NCBI GenBank assembly: GCA_044865965.1
Contig: JBIOTP010000171.1
Coordinates: forward strand, 1 to 11,743
Source of the DNA: Solirubrobacter sp044865965
Lineage (GTDB): Bacteria > Actinomycetota > Thermoleophilia > Solirubrobacterales > Solirubrobacteraceae
DNA length: 11,743 nt
Direction of reading: 5' to 3'
This document shows positions 5,861 to 11,530 of the stretch, piece after piece. Under the pieces are notes generated by a model. The model made no database searches, was not told the origin of the DNA, and worked only from the letters and a program-made list of their open reading frames with translations. Positions within the stretch are counted from its first letter, which is position 1. Each line of letters starts with the position of its first letter. The translations under genes and the position numbers were made by a program.

Positions 5861-6003
5861 CGATCGCCCCCGGCCGCGGCAATCCAGGCTTCCTCCTCAC
5901 TTGGAAGAAGTTCGCCGAGCGCGCCGCGCGGGCGGCGATTCGATCGCCCCCGCAGCGGCACTCCGGGCTCCGCCCTCACCTGCCAGAAGTTCGCCAAGCC
6001 CGC
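5861..6003 (-). repeat. Two inverted copies of the 80-bp intergenic repeat unit
   Basis: CGATCGCCCC recurs at 5861 and 5941, and AAGTTCGCC at 5908 and 5988, again with an 80-bp period. The intervening bases (CGGC, GGCTCC/GGCTTCC, CCTCACTTGG/CCTCACCTGC) are diverged but collinear. Read on the minus strand, these copies match the forward pair at 5705-5860, so the block is ordered forward, forward, reverse, reverse. Together the two pairs fill nearly the whole 5701-6010 interval, which holds no gene. Confidence 0.7.
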
Positions 6004-6013
6004 CCGCCCATGA

Positions 6014-6039
6014 TAGGCTATTGAAATGACTTCAGTTCA
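6014..6039 (+). promoter_or_regulatory. Operator and probable promoter of the ADH-SDR operon
   Basis: TGAAATGACTTCAGTTCA (6022-6039) matches 17 of 18 consensus positions. A -10 is either TAGGCT (6014-6019, with TTCGCC at 5990-5995 and an 18-bp spacer) or GCTATT (6017-6022), whose last T is operator base 1 as at other promoters. Transcription would start about 6026-6030, inside the operator. The ATG at 6026 is therefore unlikely to be the usual start unless the message is leaderless. Confidence 0.72.
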
Positions 6040-6079
6040 AGACACGCCGGGAGCCCCCGGGCGGGCCGCGGCGGCGACC

Positions 6080-7162
6080 ATGCAGGCCGTCCAGCTCACC
6101 GCGTGGCAGGCCGCGCCGGAGCTGCGCGAGGTGCCGCGGCCCGTGCCGGGCCCGGGAGAGGTGCTGCTGGAGGTGCGCGCCGCCGGGCTGTGCCACTCCG
6201 ACCTCCACCTCATGCACTGGCCCGCCGGTACGGTGCCGTACGAGCTCCCGTTCACGCTCGGGCACGAGGTGGCGGGCACGGTCGCCGCGCTCGGGCCCGG
6301 GGCCACCGGCGTCGACGTCGGCGAGCCGGTGCTGGTCTACGGGCCGTGGGGCTGCGGCGTCTGCCCGCGCTGCAGCCTCGGCGAGGAGCACCTGTGCCTG
6401 CGTGCGTCGACGCTGCCGGGCCGCGGCTGCGGCCTCGGGCGCGACGGCGGGCTGGCCGAGTACCTGACCGTGCCGTCGCCGCGGCTGCTCGTGCCGCTCG
6501 GGGACCTCGACCCCGCCCACGCGGCACCGCTCGCGGACGCGGCGCTCACGCCGTATCACGCCATCCGGCGGGCGCTGCCGCTGCTGCGGCCGGGCTCGAG
6601 CGCGGTCGTGATCGGCGTCGGCGGGCTCGGGCACGTCGCGGTGCAGCTGCTGAAGGCGCTCAGCCCGGCGCGCGTCGTCGCGGTGGACACGCGCGCCGAG
6701 GCCCTCGAGCTCGCGCTGCGACATGGCGCCGACGCCGCGCTGCCCGCGGCAGCGCTGCCCGCGCCCGGGCTGCGCGCCGAGACCGGCGGCGACGCCGCCA
6801 CGCTGACCGCGCGCGAGCTGCGCGCCGAGACCGGCCGCCAAGGCGCCGCGCTCGTGATCGACTGCGTCGGCGTCGACACGACGCTCGCCCTCGCGGCGGA
6901 GACCGTGGCCCCCGGCGGTCACGTCGCGATCGTGGGTCTCGGCGGCGGGACGTTCCCGATGCGCTTCGGCGCGGTGCCGATGGAGACCCCCGTCGTGTTG
7001 TCCAACTGGGGCACCCGCGCGGAGTTGGCCGAGGTCGTGGCGCTCGCGCGCGCGGGCGCCATCCACATGGAGGTCGAGCGGATCCCGCTCTCCGGCGCCC
7101 TCGACGCCTACCAGCGCCTCGAGTCCGGCGACGTGCGCGGCCGTCTGGTGGTGGAGCCATGA
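6080..7162 (+). CDS. Zinc-dependent secondary alcohol dehydrogenase (ADH-A-like)
   Basis: A 360-residue medium-chain dehydrogenase/reductase that oxidises an alcohol with NAD+. Expected zinc ligands are visible. Catalytic: C38 (GLCHSD), H62 (GHE) and D153 (PLADAALTPYH). Structural: C92, C95, C98 and C106. The dinucleotide fold is VIGVGGLGH (177-185), with D203 at the end of strand 2 favouring NAD. The C-H-D catalytic set and motifs YGPWGCG, GDLDP, LTPYHAI and NWGTR strongly recall Rhodococcus ruber ADH-A, a secondary-alcohol enzyme. Compared with that enzyme as I remember it, there are about 16 extra residues near 220-245, explained by a 48-bp duplication. The start at 6080 (MQAVQL) is the family N-terminus. 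An ATG at 6026 would add 18 residues but lies in the operator. No strong ribosome site is seen. ATGA overlap links it to the SDR gene. Confidence 0.92.
   Translation: MQAVQLTAWQAAPELREVPRPVPGPGEVLLEVRAAGLCHSDLHLMHWPAGTVPYELPFTLGHEVAGTVAALGPGATGVDVGEPVLVYGPWGCGVCPRCSLGEEHLCLRASTLPGRGCGLGRDGGLAEYLTVPSPRLLVPLGDLDPAHAAPLADAALTPYHAIRRALPLLRPGSSAVVIGVGGLGHVAVQLLKALSPARVVAVDTRAEALELALRHGADAALPAAALPAPGLRAETGGDAATLTARELRAETGRQGAALVIDCVGVDTTLALAAETVAPGGHVAIVGLGGGTFPMRFGAVPMETPVVLSNWGTRAELAEVVALARAGAIHMEVERIPLSGALDAYQRLESGDVRGRLVVEP
6770..6835 (+). repeat. 18-bp direct repeat within the ADH gene, 48 bp apart
   Basis: CTGCGCGCCGAGACCGGC occurs perfectly at 6770-6787 and 6818-6835, both in frame and coding LRAETG. 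The 48-bp offset equals 16 codons. It accounts for the extra residues in the loop after the NAD-binding strand relative to the ADH-A type. The intervening sequence has diverged. Confidence 0.8.
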
Positions 7163-7971
7163 GGCTTGACGGGAAGGTTGCGGCCGTCACCGGCGGCGCA
7201 TCCGGCATCGGCGAGGCCATCTGCCTGCGCCTCGCGGCCGAGGGCGCCCGCGTGGCGGCGCTCGACCTCAACCTCGAGGGCGCCCGGCAGACGGTCGACG
7301 CCGCCGGCGGCGGCCTCGCCGTGAAGCTCGACGTGACCGACAGCGCCGCGGTTGAAGCAGCCGTCGCCCAGGTCGAGGCGGAGCTCGGGCCGCTCGACGT
7401 CTTCGTCAACAACGCCGGCGCCACCGGCGCCGCGCACCTGCGGCGCGTCGCGCCGCGCTTCGCCGCGCGCCGGAAGGAGGCGGCGGCGGGCCGCATCGAG
7501 ACCCCGCTCGACGCGCTCGTCCGGCTCACGGACGAGGAATGGCGCACCATGATGGCCGTGCACTTGGACGGCACGTTCCACGGCACGCGTGCGGCCGCCC
7601 GCGCGATGGCCGAGCGCGGGTCGGGGGCGATCGTGAACATGGCCTCGATCTGCGGGATCGAGGGCTGCACCGGCCATCCCCACTACTCGGCCGCGAAGGC
7701 GGGGATCATCGGCTTCACGCGGTCGGTCGCCAAGGAGCTGATCCTCCAGGGCGTACGCGTCAACGCGGTCGCCCCGGGCCACGTCGGCACCGCGACGCTC
7801 GCCGGCGAGCTCGACGACAGCCGCCGCGAGATCGCGCTGACGACTCCGGCCGGCCGGCTCGGGTGCCCGGAGGAGATCGCCGCGACGGTCGCGTTCCTCG
7901 CCTCCGGCGACGCCGGCTACTTCGTGGGCGCCACGCTGAGCCCGAACGGCGGGCTGGTCACCGCGGTATAG
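7159..7971 (+). CDS. SDR-family NAD(P)-dependent oxidoreductase
   Basis: A 270-residue classical short-chain dehydrogenase. TGGASGIG (11-18) is the cofactor glycine motif, D36 suggests NAD(H), and NNAG is at 84-87. S153 (MASICG), Y166 and K170 (YSAAK) form the catalytic triad. The Asn that usually completes the tetrad (VNLxGTF) is replaced by His at 135 (VHLDGTF). About 25 extra residues (roughly 93-118, rich in Arg and Ala) sit between NNAG and the next helix; this may be a subfamily trait. It is probably a hydroxyacyl-CoA or alicyclic alcohol dehydrogenase of the same pathway. Its ATG overlaps the ADH stop (ATGA), so the two are co-translated from the operator-bearing promoter near 6022. 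It converges on the XRE gene. Confidence 0.93.
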   Translation: MRLDGKVAAVTGGASGIGEAICLRLAAEGARVAALDLNLEGARQTVDAAGGGLAVKLDVTDSAAVEAAVAQVEAELGPLDVFVNNAGATGAAHLRRVAPRFAARRKEAAAGRIETPLDALVRLTDEEWRTMMAVHLDGTFHGTRAAARAMAERGSGAIVNMASICGIEGCTGHPHYSAAKAGIIGFTRSVAKELILQGVRVNAVAPGHVGTATLAGELDDSRREIALTTPAGRLGCPEEIAATVAFLASGDAGYFVGATLSPNGGLVTAV

Positions 7972-8058
7972 GCCTCCGGCTCCGTGTGCGACGGTCGACG
8001 GCCGCGACGCCGAGCCGGCGCGCCCGGCGCCTCATCCCGGTCGAGGCCTCCGGCTCCG
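7970..8058. repeat. 15-bp direct repeat at the SDR/XRE convergent ends
   Basis: AGGCCTCCGGCTCCG occurs at 7970-7984, beginning in the SDR stop codon, and again at 8044-8058 inside the XRE C-terminal codons. The 60-base interval between the genes also holds GCCGG/CCGGC inverted bits that could fold, but there is no T-run, so I do not call a terminator. The repeat may mark an old small duplication that altered the XRE tail. Confidence 0.6.
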
Positions 8059-8397
8059 CGGGCGGCCGTTGACGCTGACGAACGCCTCGTAGACCTCGAG
8101 CAGCGCGCGGCGCTGGCGGGGTGTGAGGTCCGGGTCGTCCTCGATCGCGCGGCGGACCGCCGGCTCCTCGTCTTCGTCAATCGGAATCCCAGCCTGCTCG
8201 TACAAGGCGTCCGCGGAGGTCTCGAGCGAGCGGGCGATCGCGTCGACCACGCGCTCGGACGGCTCCCGCAGCCCGCGCTCGATCTGCGACAGGTACGGGT
8301 TCGAGATCCCCGCCATGCGCGCGAACTGCCGCATCGAGAGGCGGCTGAGCTCGCGCTGGCGGCGGATCACCTCGCCGAGCGCATCCGAGGCCGGCAT
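8032..8397 (-). CDS. XRE-family helix-turn-helix regulator
   Basis: A 121-residue protein with a Cro/C1-type HTH at about residues 6-60: LGEVIRRQRELSRLSMRQFA, then GISNPYLSQIERGLREPS. It is followed by an acidic linker and a helical C-terminal part (AIEDDPDLTPRQRRALLEVYEAF). This two-part layout is common in actinobacterial XRE regulators of lipid or polyester-related genes; the ligand, if any, is unknown. The start at 8397 (MPASDALGE) is chosen because it gives the compact family N-terminus. ATG 8409 and GTG 8433 are in-frame alternatives, and no start has a good ribosome site. The last residues (GRPRSRRPRPG) are low complexity. It diverges from the flavoprotein gene across an operator at 8438-8455. 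Confidence 0.85.
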   Translation of the reverse strand: MPASDALGEVIRRQRELSRLSMRQFARMAGISNPYLSQIERGLREPSERVVDAIARSLETSADALYEQAGIPIDEDEEPAVRRAIEDDPDLTPRQRRALLEVYEAFVSVNGRPRSRRPRPG

Positions 8398-8412
8398 GGC
8401 GCCAACCATACC

Positions 8413-8441
8413 TTGGCGCAACAGGCCGACCACGATATGAT
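8413..8441 (+). promoter_or_regulatory. Promoter of the flavoprotein gene
   Basis: -35 TTGGCG (8413-8418), 17-bp spacer, -10 TATGAT (8436-8441). The predicted start is near 8448 and the leader is about 30 bases, ending in a strong GAGGAGAG ribosome site (8467-8474). The -35 lies within a few bases of the XRE gene start, so the two control regions overlap. Confidence 0.72.
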
Positions 8442-8460
8442 CTGACTTCAGTTCAGCTAA
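8432..8460 (-). promoter_or_regulatory. Possible weak promoter of the XRE gene
   Basis: On the minus strand TTAGCT (8460-8455), a 17-bp spacer and TATCGT (8437-8432) form a weak sigma70-like pair. The shared operator fills almost exactly this spacer. Transcription would begin near 8425. The hexamers match consensus poorly (about 3/6 and 4/6), so this is tentative. Confidence 0.3.
8438..8455 (+). promoter_or_regulatory. Operator between XRE and flavoprotein genes
   Basis: TGATCTGACTTCAGTTCA matches 17 of 18 consensus positions. It overlaps the plus-strand -10 and lies in the spacer of the possible minus-strand promoter. A repressor bound here could control both divergent genes. Confidence 0.78.
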
Positions 8461-8477
8461 ATCGACGAGGAGAGATC

Positions 8478-9797
8478 ATGAACGAGGTCGACCTGCTGGT
8501 CCTGGGCGGCGGCATGGCGGGCGCCGCCGCGGCGGCCCGCGCGCTCGAAGCCGGGGCGTCGGTCGTGCTGGTCGAGAAGGGCCCGGCGATCGGCGGGTCC
8601 GCGATCTACGCCGGCTTCGTCTGGACCGCCCCCACGCTCGAGGTCATGCGGGAGGTCAACCCGGATGCCGACTCCGCGCTCGCCGCCCGCCTCGTCGACG
8701 GGTATGCCGGCGCGCTCGAGTGGGTGAAGGCGCTCGGCGTCGCGGTGGGCGAGCCCGTCCCGGTCATCGGGTACGGGCGCGGCTGCGCCACCGACATGGC
8801 CAACCTGCTGCTGACCTGCGAGCGCCGCATCCGCGACGCCGAGCACGGAGAGCTGCTGCTCGGTGCGCGGGCGACGCGGCTGCTGCTCGACGACGGCCGC
8901 GTGTGCGGCGCCGAGGTCGTCACCGCGACCGGCGACTCCCGCACGATCGCGGCGCGCTCGACGCTGCTCGCGACCGGCGGGTACGGCGGCGACCCGGAGC
9001 TGCGGGCCGAGCACATCCATCCGCAGGCGCGCGACATCGCGCTGCGCGCGAACCCCCACAGCACGGGCGACGGGCTGCGCCTTGCACGCGCGGCCGGCGC
9101 CGCGTTCGGCCCCGAGCGCGCCGGCTTCTATGGGCACCTGATCCCGTCCGGCATCCGCTACGACGACCCCTACGAGTTCGCCAAGCTGACCTTCTACCAC
9201 AGCGAGCACGGCGTCCTCCTGAACCTCGACGGCCGGCGCTTCTGCGACGAGACGCTCGCCGACCACCTGAGCACGCTCGCCGTGCTGGAGCAGCCCGAGG
9301 CGCGGGCGCTGCTGGTCACCGACCAGCGCGTGCACGACCAGTGGATGCTGGGCACGCCGTACGTCGAGGGCGCCGAGCCGGTCGACGCGTTCGCGCTGGC
9401 CTACCGGCGCGGCGCGCGCGCGGCGGTCGCCGAGGAGCTGGAGGAGTTCGCCTACCTGCCCGAGGAGTGGGGCTATCCCGGCGAGGCGGTGCGCGACGCG
9501 CTGCAGGCGCTCAACGACGGCGACCGAAATCCGCCCCGCCGCCGCGACGCCGCCCCGCTCGTCGATCCGCCGTACTACGTCATTGAGGTCGTCCCTGCGA
9601 TCACGTTCACCTTCGGCGGCCTCGCGATCGACGCCGACGCGCGGGTCCTGGACGCGCACGGCGCGCCGATCCCAGGCCTCCTGGCCGCGGGCGCCGACGC
9701 CGGCGGCGTCTTCGTCCGCGCGTACGCGGGCGGGCTGGCGTCGGCGCTCGTCTTCGGCCTGCAGGCGGCGTCCACGGCGCTGCTCGCCCGGGTCTGA
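8478..9797 (+). CDS. FAD-dependent oxidoreductase (fumarate reductase/KstD-type flavoprotein)
   Basis: A 439-residue member of the FAD_binding_2 family, which includes fumarate reductases, tricarballylate dehydrogenase and 3-ketosteroid delta1-dehydrogenase. The N-terminal FAD fold is LGGGMAG (9-15) with E33 (VEK) for the ribose and GGSAIYAG (39-46). TGGYGG follows near 167-172. The C-terminal FAD/substrate region has TFTFGGLAIDADARV, PIPGLLAAGADAGG and VRAYAGGLASALVFG. GGL plus the Arg in VRAYAGG resembles the active-site end of fumarate-reductase-like enzymes. It is shorter than typical KstD (about 510-560 residues), and the KstD tyrosines cannot be placed with confidence. It probably introduces or removes a C=C next to a carbonyl or carboxylate (inference). 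The start at 8478 is fixed by GAGGAGAG (8467-8474). It is probably monocistronic, since a new promoter precedes the next gene. Confidence 0.9.
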   Translation: MNEVDLLVLGGGMAGAAAAARALEAGASVVLVEKGPAIGGSAIYAGFVWTAPTLEVMREVNPDADSALAARLVDGYAGALEWVKALGVAVGEPVPVIGYGRGCATDMANLLLTCERRIRDAEHGELLLGARATRLLLDDGRVCGAEVVTATGDSRTIAARSTLLATGGYGGDPELRAEHIHPQARDIALRANPHSTGDGLRLARAAGAAFGPERAGFYGHLIPSGIRYDDPYEFAKLTFYHSEHGVLLNLDGRRFCDETLADHLSTLAVLEQPEARALLVTDQRVHDQWMLGTPYVEGAEPVDAFALAYRRGARAAVAEELEEFAYLPEEWGYPGEAVRDALQALNDGDRNPPRRRDAAPLVDPPYYVIEVVPAITFTFGGLAIDADARVLDAHGAPIPGLLAAGADAGGVFVRAYAGGLASALVFGLQAASTALLARV

Positions 9798-9811
9798 GCG
9801 AATTCAGTTCA
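9794..9811 (+). promoter_or_regulatory. Second, half-conserved operator-like site before the ABC ATPase
   Basis: CTGAGCGAATTCAGTTCA has a perfect right half (GAATTCAGTTCA) but a degenerate left half, 12 of 18 overall. It begins in the flavoprotein stop codon and its centre is 64 bases upstream of the main site at 9858-9875. It could support cooperative binding or be a decayed site. Confidence 0.42.
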
Positions 9812-9830
9812 GGAAAATTACGCCGATCCC

Positions 9831-9858
9831 TTGACGCTCCATCAGAGCGCTGTATATT
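9831..9858 (+). promoter_or_regulatory. Promoter of the ABC transporter ATPase gene
   Basis: -35 TTGACG (9831-9836), 16-bp spacer, -10 TATATT (9853-9858). The start is predicted near 9865, inside the operator. The -35 sequence is identical to that before the lipoprotein gene. Confidence 0.78.
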
Positions 9859-9875
9859 GAACTGACTTGAGTTCA
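9858..9875 (+). promoter_or_regulatory. Operator of the ABC transporter ATPase gene
   Basis: TGAACTGACTTGAGTTCA has perfect TGAACT/AGTTCA arms and matches 17 of 18 consensus positions. Its first T is the last base of the -10 box. It contains the in-frame TTG at 9867, which is therefore not a credible start codon. Confidence 0.8.
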
Positions 9876-9896
9876 GGTAGAGAGGGATCGGTGCGA

Positions 9897-11426
9897 ATGA
9901 TTCTGAAGATCAGCGGCATGACCAAGGCGTTCCCGGGCACGCTCGCCCTGGACGCCGTCGACATGGAGGTGGCGGCGGGCGAGGTCCACGCCCTCGTCGG
10001 CCAGAACGGCTCGGGCAAGTCGACCCTCATCAAGGTCCTCGCCGGCTTCCACGCCCCCGAATCCGGGACGGTCGTGGAGGTGGACTCCGAGCCCGTGCAC
10101 CTCCACGACGCGCAGGCGTCCGCGCGCGCCGGCTTTCGCTTCGTCCACCAGGACCTCGCCCTCGTCCAGGAGCTCAGCGTCCTCGAGAACGTCGCCCTCG
10201 GGCGCGAGTTCTCGCGCGGGCTGGCCGGCCGGATCCGGTGGCGCGAGCAGCGGCGCCGGACGCAGGCGCTCGTCGACTCGCTGGGCTATCGCTTCGACGT
10301 CCGCGAGCCGGTCTCGGCCCTCGGCGCCGCCGAGCGGACGGGCGTGGCGATCGCCCGCGCGCTGCAGGACACCGCCGCGGCGCGGATCCTCGTCCTCGAC
10401 GAGCCGACCGCCACATTGCCGCGGCCGGAGGTCGAGGGCCTGTTCTCCGTCGTGCGCCGCATCCGCGAGCGCGGGATCGGCGTCGTCTACGTCTCGCACC
10501 GGCTCGACGAGATCTTCGCGATCGCCGATCGGGTGACGGTCCTGCGCGACGGGCGCCGGGTCGGCACCTATCGCGTCGCCGACATCGACGAGGAGCGGCT
10601 GATCGACCTGATGACCGGCGGCGCGCCCGTGAAGGTCGACAAGCCGGCCCGCACATCGCGGCTCGGCACGGTCCTCGACGTCCGCTCGCTCACGGGGACG
10701 GTGGTCGACGACGTCAGCTTCTCCGCCCGCGCCGGCGAGGTGCTCGGCCTGGCCGGGCTGACCGGATCGGGCCGCGAGGAGATCCTGCAGCTGCTGTTCG
10801 GCGCCCTGCCGGGCGACGGCGAGGTCACAGCCGGCGACGCCGTGCTGGACCTGGCCGCGGCCGATCCGCGCGCGACGATGAAGGCCGGCCTCGCGCTGGT
10901 CCCCGCGGACCGCCACCGCAAGGGCGGCGTTCTGCGGATGTCGCTCAAGGAGAACTGCACGCTGACCGACCTGGGCCGGCACCGCCGCGCGGGCGCGATC
11001 CGCCGCGGCAGCGAGCGCGCCGAGGTCGAGCACTGGCTGGGCGCGCTCGACGTGCGCCCGCCGGACGCCGCGCTGGCGCTCGACTCCCTGTCGGGCGGGA
11101 ACCAGCAGAAGGTCGTCATCGCCAAGTGGCTGCGCCTCAAGCCGCGCGTGCTGCTCCTCGACGAGCCGACGCAGGGCGTCGACGTGGGCGCAAAGGCGTC
11201 GATCCATGCGCTCGTGCGCCAGGCGGCCGATCAGGGTGCCGCGGTCGTCCTCGCGTCGTCCGACGACGAGGAGATCGAGGACACCTGTGATCGCGTGCTC
11301 GTGCTGCGCGACGGACGGCTCGCGGGCGAGCTCGCGGGCGACGAGGTGCGCATGGAGGCGCTGGGACGGCTCCAGCTCGCGGCGGGGTCGCCCGGGCGCG
11401 GGTCCTCGGAGACCGGCGCCGGCTGA
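9897..11426 (+). CDS. CUT2-type ABC transporter ATP-binding protein (RbsA/XylG-like)
   Basis: A 509-residue fused double ATPase, the usual length for sugar-type CUT2 importers. Domain 1: Walker A GQNGSGKST (35-43), Walker B ILVLDEP (164-170) with E169, His switch at H201, and a degenerate signature (SALGAAE, 140-146). Domain 2: degenerate Walker A GLTGSGRE (287-294, Lys replaced by Arg), intact signature LSGGNQQ (398-404) and Walker B VLLLDEPT (418-425). Asymmetric nucleotide sites are normal for RbsA relatives. The start ATG 9897 has AGAGGG (9881-9886) 10 bases upstream; GTG 9891 is an alternative two codons earlier. It energises import of a solute by membrane permeases that would lie downstream, outside the window. 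Although the class is annotated for sugars, its operator is shared with acyl-CoA catabolic genes, so the cargo may not be a sugar. Confidence 0.93.
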   Translation: MILKISGMTKAFPGTLALDAVDMEVAAGEVHALVGQNGSGKSTLIKVLAGFHAPESGTVVEVDSEPVHLHDAQASARAGFRFVHQDLALVQELSVLENVALGREFSRGLAGRIRWREQRRRTQALVDSLGYRFDVREPVSALGAAERTGVAIARALQDTAAARILVLDEPTATLPRPEVEGLFSVVRRIRERGIGVVYVSHRLDEIFAIADRVTVLRDGRRVGTYRVADIDEERLIDLMTGGAPVKVDKPARTSRLGTVLDVRSLTGTVVDDVSFSARAGEVLGLAGLTGSGREEILQLLFGALPGDGEVTAGDAVLDLAAADPRATMKAGLALVPADRHRKGGVLRMSLKENCTLTDLGRHRRAGAIRRGSERAEVEHWLGALDVRPPDAALALDSLSGGNQQKVVIAKWLRLKPRVLLLDEPTQGVDVGAKASIHALVRQAADQGAAVVLASSDDEEIEDTCDRVLVLRDGRLAGELAGDEVRMEALGRLQLAAGSPGRGSSETGAG

Positions 11427-11466
11427 CCACGGGCCGCCTGCTCCGGGCGCCGACGACGTCCGGGGC

Positions 11467-11495
11467 TTGACGGAACATTCCAGCGGCCGTATACT
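11467..11495 (+). promoter_or_regulatory. Promoter of the lipoprotein gene
   Basis: -35 TTGACG (11467-11472), 17-bp spacer, -10 TATACT (11490-11495). This is the closest to consensus in the window, which fits an abundantly made binding protein. The interval 11427-11466 shows no clear terminator for the ATPase gene. Confidence 0.82.
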
Positions 11496-11512
11496 GAAGT
11501 GACTTCAAATCG
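11495..11512 (+). promoter_or_regulatory. Operator of the lipoprotein gene
   Basis: TGAAGTGACTTCAAATCG matches 14 of 18 consensus positions and contains its own perfect inner palindrome TGAAGT-G-ACTTCA. It starts at the last T of the -10 box, in the same register as at 9858 and 3319. Confidence 0.72.
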
Positions 11513-11530
11513 GGAATACTAGGAGGAGAG

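Noticed and set aside
4549..5997. 482-codon minus-strand open frame opposite the ACAD genes and repeat block
   Set aside because: It is Arg/Ala/Gly-rich with no motif, lies opposite two well-supported dehydrogenase genes, and runs through the 80-bp repeats. This is typical antisense openness in very GC-rich DNA.
5705..6003. CRISPR array
   Set aside because: The 80-bp units are diverged, too long, inverted relative to each other and lack unique spacers; there are no cas genes nearby.
7972..8031. Bidirectional terminator between SDR and XRE genes
   Set aside because: There are inverted GC bits but no convincing long stem or T-run on either strand.
9867..9896. TTG start for the ABC ATPase at 9867
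   Set aside because: The codon lies inside the operator near the predicted transcription start. ATG 9897 has a ribosome site at 9881-9886 and gives the normal RbsA-type N-terminus.
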